Source: Gammaproteobacteria bacterium (GTDB lineage: Bacteria > Pseudomonadota > Gammaproteobacteria > Pseudomonadales > Azotimanducaceae). Taken from it: DNA of 11,600 nucleotides. Location of the stretch: positions 15,720-27,319 of the forward strand of contig DMUF01000052.1 in the NCBI GenBank assembly GCA_003476445.1. The letters run 5' to 3'. How positions within the stretch are numbered: position 1 is the first letter of the stretch; every line of letters starts with the position of its first letter. This document shows, in pieces, positions 7,733 to 11,600 of this stretch. Below the pieces are notes generated by a model. The model was not told where the DNA came from and ran no database searches. It saw nothing but the letters and a program-made list of their open reading frames with translations. The position numbers and the translations under genes were made by a program.

Positions 7733-7762
7733 GCGACAGTGCCGCGCGTGCGCGGGTATGAT
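7733..7762 (+). promoter_or_regulatory. Candidate sigma70 promoter of the P450 gene
   Basis: TATGAT (7757-7762) is a five-of-six match to the -10 consensus. GCGACA (7733-7738) is a four-of-six -35 match 18 bp upstream. Transcription would begin near 7769, giving a leader of about 20 nt that contains the ribosome site AAGGGGG (7776-7782), 6 nt before the ATG. The -35/-10 spacer holds CGCGTGCGCGG (7745-7755), a copy of the arm repeated in front of the MFS gene, in an ideal position for repressor binding. Called by eye only. Confidence 0.4.
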
Positions 7763-7788
7763 CCGAGCGTGGCACAAGGGGGAACACG

Positions 7789-9075
7789 ATGAACGCCATA
7801 ACCGATCGGGCCGAGCGCAGCCGCGGCGCTGCCGCCGCAGCGCCGGACCCTTACAGCCTTCCGCTTGCAGAGATCGACGTGAGCAAGGCCGCGTATTACG
7901 GGTCCGATACCGTGCTGCCCCTCTTCGCGCGCCTGCGCGCCGAGGATCCGGTGCACTACTGTGAAAACGGTGACGCGGGCGCGTACTGGTCGGTAACCCG
8001 CTATGAGGACGTCAAATACGTCGACAGCCATCACGAGCTGTTCTCGTCGCAGATCGGCGGAATCACCATCGCTGATATCGAAGCCGACCCCGAGGTCCGT
8101 CTCGACAACTTCATCTCCATGGATCAGCCGCGTCACGATGCCCAGCGCAAGACAGTGGCACCCTCCGTGGCGCCAACCAATCTTGCGCTCATGGAACCCC
8201 TGATCCGCGAACGGGTGGTCGATATCCTCGAGCATCTGCCGATCGGCGAGACCTTCAACTGGGTCGACCACGTATCGATTGAGCTCACGGCGCGCATGCT
8301 GGCCACGCTGTTCGATTTCCCGTACGCAGATCGGCGCAAGCTGATTCACTGGTCCGATGTAACGACCTCCTCACCGCAGATCATGGGCGAAGCCGGTCTG
8401 TCGGTAGAAACACGAGCGCGCGAGTTTGCGGATTGCGCGAATACGTTCGCCGCCTTGTGGCAAGAGCGCGCCAGCAGCGCGCCGCGAAACGACCTGATCT
8501 CGATGCTGGCTCATGGTGAGTCGACCCGCGACATGCTGTCGCGACCCCAGGAATTCATCGGCAACATCATGCTGCTCATCGTGGGCGGCAATGACACCAC
8601 GCGCAATTCGATCAGCGGCGGTCTGCTCGCACTGAACCAGTTCCCCGATGAATATCGCAAACTGGAGGAATCGCCCAAGCTGATCCCGAACATGGTGTCA
8701 GAAATGATTCGCTGGCAGACACCGGTGATTCACATGCGTCGCACGCCGTTTCAAGACACCGAATTGGGCGGCAAGACTCTTCGCGCGGGCGACAAGGTGG
8801 TCATGTGGTACCTTTCAGCCAACCGCGATGAGAGCGTGTTTCCTGAGGCCGACCGTCTGATCATCGACCGTCCCAACGCGCGTAGCCATGTTTCCTTCGG
8901 CTTTGGTATTCACCGCTGCATGGGTAACCGCCTCGCGGAAATGCAGCTGCGCATCCTGTGGGAAGAGATTTACAAGCGTTTTCGCAGGATCAATGTGGTG
9001 GGACCGGTGCTGCGCGTACCGAACAACTTCATCCGCGGTATCGCGGACCTTCCGGTTCAGATCCAGCCGCGCTGA
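7789..9075 (+). CDS. Cytochrome P450, CYP153-like (alkane/terpenoid hydroxylase type)
   Basis: 428 aa soluble class I P450 heme monooxygenase. Landmarks: I-helix GGNDTTR (266-272), K-helix EMIR (305-308, ExxR), and the heme loop FGFGIHRCMGN (370-380) with Cys377 as the thiolate ligand. Segments such as 'PLAEIDVS' (25-32), 'EDPVHYC' (52-58), 'HDAQRKTV' (116-123), 'IRWQTP' (307-312) and 'RLAEMQLRILWEEI' (381-394) closely resemble what I recall of CYP153 enzymes, which hydroxylate the terminal carbon of medium-chain alkanes or related hydrophobic molecules. The subfamily cannot be fixed here. Class I P450s need a ferredoxin and a ferredoxin reductase; CYP153 genes often have them adjacent, but neither is in this window. 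The ATG is supported by AAGGGGG 6 nt upstream. It converges with the globin-like gene downstream. Confidence 0.96.
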   Translation: MNAITDRAERSRGAAAAAPDPYSLPLAEIDVSKAAYYGSDTVLPLFARLRAEDPVHYCENGDAGAYWSVTRYEDVKYVDSHHELFSSQIGGITIADIEADPEVRLDNFISMDQPRHDAQRKTVAPSVAPTNLALMEPLIRERVVDILEHLPIGETFNWVDHVSIELTARMLATLFDFPYADRRKLIHWSDVTTSSPQIMGEAGLSVETRAREFADCANTFAALWQERASSAPRNDLISMLAHGESTRDMLSRPQEFIGNIMLLIVGGNDTTRNSISGGLLALNQFPDEYRKLEESPKLIPNMVSEMIRWQTPVIHMRRTPFQDTELGGKTLRAGDKVVMWYLSANRDESVFPEADRLIIDRPNARSHVSFGFGIHRCMGNRLAEMQLRILWEEIYKRFRRINVVGPVLRVPNNFIRGIADLPVQIQPR

Positions 9076-9092
9076 ATGAGTGAGCGAGGCGG

Positions 9093-9107
9093 CCGGTCGA
9101 TGACCGG
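9093..9107. terminator. Hairpin between convergent P450 and globin-like genes
   Basis: CCGGTC-GAT-GACCGG is a perfect 6-bp stem with a 3-nt loop in the 62-bp gap between two convergent stop codons (9075 and 9138), where a shared bidirectional terminator would be expected. No T-run follows on either strand, so it may be a weak or Rho-assisted terminator, or coincidence in GC-rich DNA. Confidence 0.35.
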
Positions 9108-9137
9108 GCGCCCAGCCACGCCCAGTCCTGCGCCAGA

Positions 9138-9626
9138 CTACCCGGCGCGCGCTTCGATCTCCGCGAGCAGCCCCGCGATCCGCGATTCCCAGGCGACCCT
9201 GTCCGGCTCAAAGGCATCGCCCAGCAGCTGGGCTACCACATCACGCAAGGCTACCAGCAGCTCCCGGTACATGCGGCTCTCGACCCGGTAGGCATACTGG
9301 TGGTTGCGCACCTCGAAGTTGAGATAAGCGGAGTCGCTGACCGGGTCCCACTCCATCAAGAGCCGCAGGACCTCGTTCAACATGCGTCCACGGGTGAGGT
9401 CATCCATATGGGCCATGAGCGCGGCCGCGTCAGGATCCGCCGCGAAGTAGCGTCGATAGACCGGCTCGGACAGGTCTTCGACCACAAGCGCTGCGCGCTC
9501 GAGCGTTGAACTGACCACAGCGGATATTGTCTTGTTATCCACGAGCTTCCCCTTTGACGCTGCCCCGGACCCACTCACAGCACCGAGCTTAACAGGCTCG
9601 GGAACAACAGCGGTTTTCTCAGCCAT
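9138..9626 (-). CDS. Globin-like heme protein (putative)
   Basis: 162 aa from the ATG at 9626. Residues 1-30 are a Val/Ala/Gly/Lys-rich extension; the helical body (31-162) resembles bacterial single-domain globins. 'PVYRRYF' (55-61) fits helix B, 'TRGRMLNEVLRLLME' (78-92) fits helix E, and VRNHQYAYRV (106-115) fits the F-helix/FG corner with His109 as candidate proximal heme ligand. The pattern then continues through MYRELLVAL (119-127) to 'AW' (145-146) in helix H, as in flavohemoglobin globin domains. The globin reading is a pattern judgement, not an alignment. Roles known for such proteins include NO or O2 binding. The frame is open to 9713, but that extension would run into the TetR coding region, so 9626 is preferred despite only a weak AGAAAG ribosome site. 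It is divergent from the TetR gene, which may control it. Confidence 0.6.
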   Translation of the reverse strand: MAEKTAVVPEPVKLGAVSGSGAASKGKLVDNKTISAVVSSTLERAALVVEDLSEPVYRRYFAADPDAAALMAHMDDLTRGRMLNEVLRLLMEWDPVSDSAYLNFEVRNHQYAYRVESRMYRELLVALRDVVAQLLGDAFEPDRVAWESRIAGLLAEIEARAG

Positions 9627-9630
9627 GGAA

Positions 9631-9643
9631 ACAGTCTTTCTGT
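9631..9643. promoter_or_regulatory. Candidate operator between globin-like and TetR genes
   Basis: ACAG-TCTTT-CTGT is a small inverted repeat in the 69-bp gap between the divergent starts at 9626 and 9696. TetR-type regulators commonly bind dyads between themselves and a divergent target. The dyad is short (4-bp arms) and could be chance. The gap also contains an AGTCT/AGACT pair (9633-9637 and 9661-9665). Confidence 0.2.
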
Positions 9644-9695
9644 GCCATTCGATTTGAGCGAGACTAGCCCCCGGGAAAGGGGACCACTCGCGTTC

Positions 9696-10406
9696 ATGAC
9701 GTCTCGCGAACACGCCAAAAACCAGCGCCGTAACGCCATCATGGACGCGGCCAGAACGCTCATGCAGGCGTCAGGCTCAGCAGGTTTTTCGATGCGCGCG
9801 CTTGCGCAACATGCGGGGGTGAGCATCGCTACACCCTACAACCTGTTTGGATCCAAACAGGCGATCATGATCAGCATCCTCGAAGTCGAAATGCAGGCCT
9901 ACCGTAGCCAGCTCGAGGAGCTACGCACCGACCCAATCACCGCGCTGTTCCACGCGGTGACCATCGCCACCGCGCGCTACAACGCGGATCCAGGCTTCTA
10001 TCGTGCGCTTCTGTTCTCGGTCTACAACGATGGCGGCACGGAATTCCGCTCGATTTTCAGCGGATCAAGCCACGCCATCTGGCGCGAACTGGTAGCCCGC
10101 GCGGTCGCCGCGGGGCACCTGGGGCAGGAAGTCGAACCCAACGCGTTCGCGGTGATGCTCGAACACCTCTTCTTCGGTTGTCTACTCGAATGGGTCTACG
10201 GCAAGCTGCCCATGCAAGAGCTGGAGATACGGGTTCAGTATGGCTTTGCCCTGACCATGCTCGGCGTTGCGAACACAGACGCCGCTGTGCTTCTGCGCGC
10301 CCGCGCGCTGAGTGCACAGCAGTCGCTTTGGCAAACCTGGCAGCGCGCCGCGAACGAGAACGCGATCAGCTCGCCGCCGTCCCCAGCACACGCTCGAGCA
10401 GGCTGA
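9696..10406 (+). CDS. TetR/AcrR-family transcriptional regulator
   Basis: 236 aa one-component repressor-type protein. The N-terminal DNA-binding domain is canonical: 'AIMDAARTLM' (helix 1, 14-23), then FSMRALAQHAGVS and ATPYNLFGSKQAI (31-57), the TetR helix-turn-helix with its Y-x-x-F-x-x-K signature. The remainder (about 70-236) is an all-helical ligand-binding domain that cannot be assigned to a ligand. I take the ATG at 9696, with GGAAAGGGGA ending 12 nt upstream; a GTG at 9642 would extend the protein by 18 polar residues and place the start almost against the globin-like start. Divergent placement suggests it controls the globin-like gene and itself; the nearby P450 or MFS genes are other possible targets. 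Its 3' end overlaps rdgC tail to tail by 41 bp. Confidence 0.94.
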   Translation: MTSREHAKNQRRNAIMDAARTLMQASGSAGFSMRALAQHAGVSIATPYNLFGSKQAIMISILEVEMQAYRSQLEELRTDPITALFHAVTIATARYNADPGFYRALLFSVYNDGGTEFRSIFSGSSHAIWRELVARAVAAGHLGQEVEPNAFAVMLEHLFFGCLLEWVYGKLPMQELEIRVQYGFALTMLGVANTDAAVLLRARALSAQQSLWQTWQRAANENAISSPPSPAHARAG

Positions 10407-11256
10407 CTAGCCGGCGCACGGCGCCCGCAAGCAGCGTGGTTTCCGTATCAAGCCGCGCAAGCGGGTCCTCATCGCCCACATCGGCGGCGCCGACATCCGG
10501 CCATTTCAGTTTGCGCCAGACGCCCTCCTGGTCCACCACCCCGGAGAAGAGTTCCTCAAACTCAACGCCAAGCCGCAGCAGGCGCAAACCATTTTGCAGC
10601 AGGGTGCGTGGCTCATCATCCGAAAGGTCCATATCTGTCCATTGCACGATGGAGCGGGCCGAGGCGGGATCATTCAGACGGCATTCGCGCCCAAGACGGA
10701 GTTCGCGCGGACCGTCGCCCAGCAGAATCCGCGCGAGCAGAGCACCGATCGGGTCACGAAACGTCAGCGGCTGCACCTTGAGCGTTCCCAATGCATCACG
10801 GAGGCGATCCAGTACCTGTTCGGCCCGTGCGGGCACGGAAGCATCAATCACGAGCAAGCGCTCGCGCTCGAGCACCAGCGCATGCAGTCGATCGGAACGC
10901 AGCAGGGAGCGCGGCAGAAGTTCTCCATACACCTCGTCACGCAGCTGTCTGCGCTCTTTGCGAGATGCCTCACGACCCATACGTGCTTCGTACTCGGCAA
11001 TACGTTCAGGCAAGGCTTCATTAATCGCCGCTGCGGGGAGCAATCGCACCTGGCGTCGCAATCGCAGCAGCACCGCACCCGCAACGCGCCGAAAGAGCGG
11101 ATCGCCCTCGACACCCGATGGCGCTTCGAACCCGGCGGACTGCTCGCTGAAAGGTCCGCAGGGCGCGAAGGCGACCGTCTCGAGCCGCGCCGCGAGCTCT
11201 GCCTCATCACTCGGCCACTCGTCCTCGAGCCGATAGAACCGGAACGATCGAAACAT
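10366..11256 (-). CDS. rdgC: Recombination-associated protein RdgC
   Basis: 296 aa, close to the 303 aa of E. coli RdgC, a ring-shaped dimer that binds double-stranded DNA without strong sequence preference and limits RecA filament activity. The sequence follows the family from end to end: an N-terminal 'FRFYRL' (5-10), VAFAPCG (28-34, family 'AFxPCG'), 'KERRQLRDEVYGELLPRSL' (100-118), 'LLVIDAS' (134-140), and a C-terminal 'KLKWPD' strand before a final helical region. The start is ATG at 11256 with no strong ribosome site, 5 bp after the stop of the upstream b561-type gene, so translational coupling is likely. Its last 41 bp overlap the end of the convergent TetR gene. The identification is firm; why it lies behind a cytochrome gene is not explained by function. 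Confidence 0.95.
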   Translation of the reverse strand: MFRSFRFYRLEDEWPSDEAELAARLETVAFAPCGPFSEQSAGFEAPSGVEGDPLFRRVAGAVLLRLRRQVRLLPAAAINEALPERIAEYEARMGREASRKERRQLRDEVYGELLPRSLLRSDRLHALVLERERLLVIDASVPARAEQVLDRLRDALGTLKVQPLTFRDPIGALLARILLGDGPRELRLGRECRLNDPASARSIVQWTDMDLSDDEPRTLLQNGLRLLRLGVEFEELFSGVVDQEGVWRKLKWPDVGAADVGDEDPLARLDTETTLLAGAVRRLVSLLERVLGTAAS

Positions 11257-11261
11257 GACGG

Positions 11262-11600
11262 CTATTGGTCCCAGGATTGCGGGGCTGTTGAATCGATACG
11301 GCGACGACCCGTCACCATCGACCAGGGTAGATTTTCACGAAGCAGCACGCTTTCGGCGATCGCCGCGAACAGATGCAGGGCAACGAGAGCGGCAAGGCCA
11401 TCCGCAATACGTTCATGCACGCCCTCGATCGTTTCATTACCCCAGAAGTAATCCACTTCTTCCATCAGAAACCCGGTGACCGCCAGCGACGTCATGCAGA
11501 GCAGCATGACGATCATCACCAGGGCACCGATGGGCGAATGGCCGGGTATGGGCTGATGCTCCCATCTCACAAGCGCCTGCACATGACGCAGCAGGCGTCG
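11262..11600 (-). CDS. Cytochrome b561-type membrane protein, C-terminal part (runs off right edge)
   Basis: The frame stays open to the right edge, so only about 112 C-terminal codons are present and the true start lies outside; a GTG at 11582 is internal rather than the likely start. The visible part has 'GHSPIGALVMIVMLL' followed by 'LAVTGFL', then 'GVHERIADGLAALVALHLFAAI', two membrane helices with His residues placed as b-heme ligands, as in prokaryotic cytochrome b561 / Ni,Fe-hydrogenase-type b subunits. Such proteins pass electrons across or along the inner membrane between quinone and a partner such as cytochrome c or a dehydrogenase. The partner would be expected upstream, beyond the window. 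It lies on the same strand as rdgC, 5 bp ahead of it. Confidence 0.85.
   Translation of the reverse strand, partial: RRLLRHVQALVRWEHQPIPGHSPIGALVMIVMLLCMTSLAVTGFLMEEVDYFWGNETIEGVHERIADGLAALVALHLFAAIAESVLLRENLPWSMVTGRRRIDSTAPQSWDQ

Noticed and set aside
7559..7792. Forward open frame of 77 codons upstream of the P450
   Set aside because: Low-complexity Arg/Pro-rich translation with no family features. It covers the likely P450 promoter and ribosome site and overlaps the P450 start, so it is probably chance in GC-rich DNA.
9627..9713. N-terminal extension of the globin-like protein to 9713
   Set aside because: It would overlap the start of the divergent TetR gene and adds 29 residues without globin-like pattern; the ATG at 9626 is better.
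10178..11236. Long forward open frame (352 codons) opposite rdgC
   Set aside because: The translation is Ser/Arg-rich and lies antisense to an unmistakable rdgC; its length reflects codon bias on the opposite strand.
1..11600. Search for CRISPR arrays, tRNA/rRNA genes, insertion sequences, integrases or phage genes
   Set aside because: No regularly spaced repeats, tRNA T-arm pattern, transposase or integrase-like protein, or terminal inverted repeats were recognised.

Overview
The window is GC-rich, densely coded bacterial chromosome. An RdgC gene (a family confined mainly to Beta- and Gammaproteobacteria), a Trk-type K+ channel subunit, a CYP153-like P450, a steroid-dehydrogenase-type flavoprotein and a crotonase together suggest a gammaproteobacterium, possibly an environmental hydrocarbon, lipid or steroid degrader. 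That assignment is an inference from gene families; nothing in the window names a species. I saw no tRNA, rRNA, CRISPR array, insertion sequence, integrase or phage gene.

Layout. (1) At the left edge, the first 17 codons of an aldehyde-dehydrogenase-like gene run leftward out of the window behind an AGGAGG ribosome binding site. (2) Positions 233-4360 form a tight plus-strand operon: TrkH-family K+ transporter, secreted M61-like metallopeptidase (HELVH motif), and an FAD oxidoreductase of the 3-ketosteroid dehydrogenase / fumarate reductase superfamily. (3) Positions 4427-7472 hold three minus-strand genes: a DUF4136-type lipoprotein, a crotonase-fold acyl-CoA enzyme and an MFS exporter. (4) Positions 7473-7788 form a 316-bp divergent control region between the MFS gene and a plus-strand CYP153-like P450 (7789-9075). 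It carries an inverted repeat in front of the MFS gene, and the same 10-base word recurs inside the putative P450 promoter. (5) A small globin-like protein (minus) and a TetR regulator (plus) start back to back, about 70 bp apart. (6) The TetR gene overlaps rdgC tail to tail, and rdgC lies 5 bp behind a cytochrome b561-type gene that runs off the right edge.

How the genes may work together (inference). The P450 could hydroxylate a hydrophobic substrate, the aldehyde dehydrogenase could oxidise the product further, the crotonase could act on the resulting acyl-CoA, and the MFS protein could export substrate or by-products. The flavoprotein suggests steroid or other cyclic-ketone chemistry. No ferredoxin or ferredoxin reductase for the P450 is present, so its electron donors must be encoded elsewhere. 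The trkH-peptidase-flavoprotein operon has no obvious common theme.

Overall this is mostly recognisable housekeeping and catabolic gene content. I see no clear novel multi-gene system. The most useful leads are the shared repeat in the MFS/P450 control region, the compact secreted metallopeptidase, the crotonase with a replaced catalytic Glu, and the globin/TetR divergent pair.
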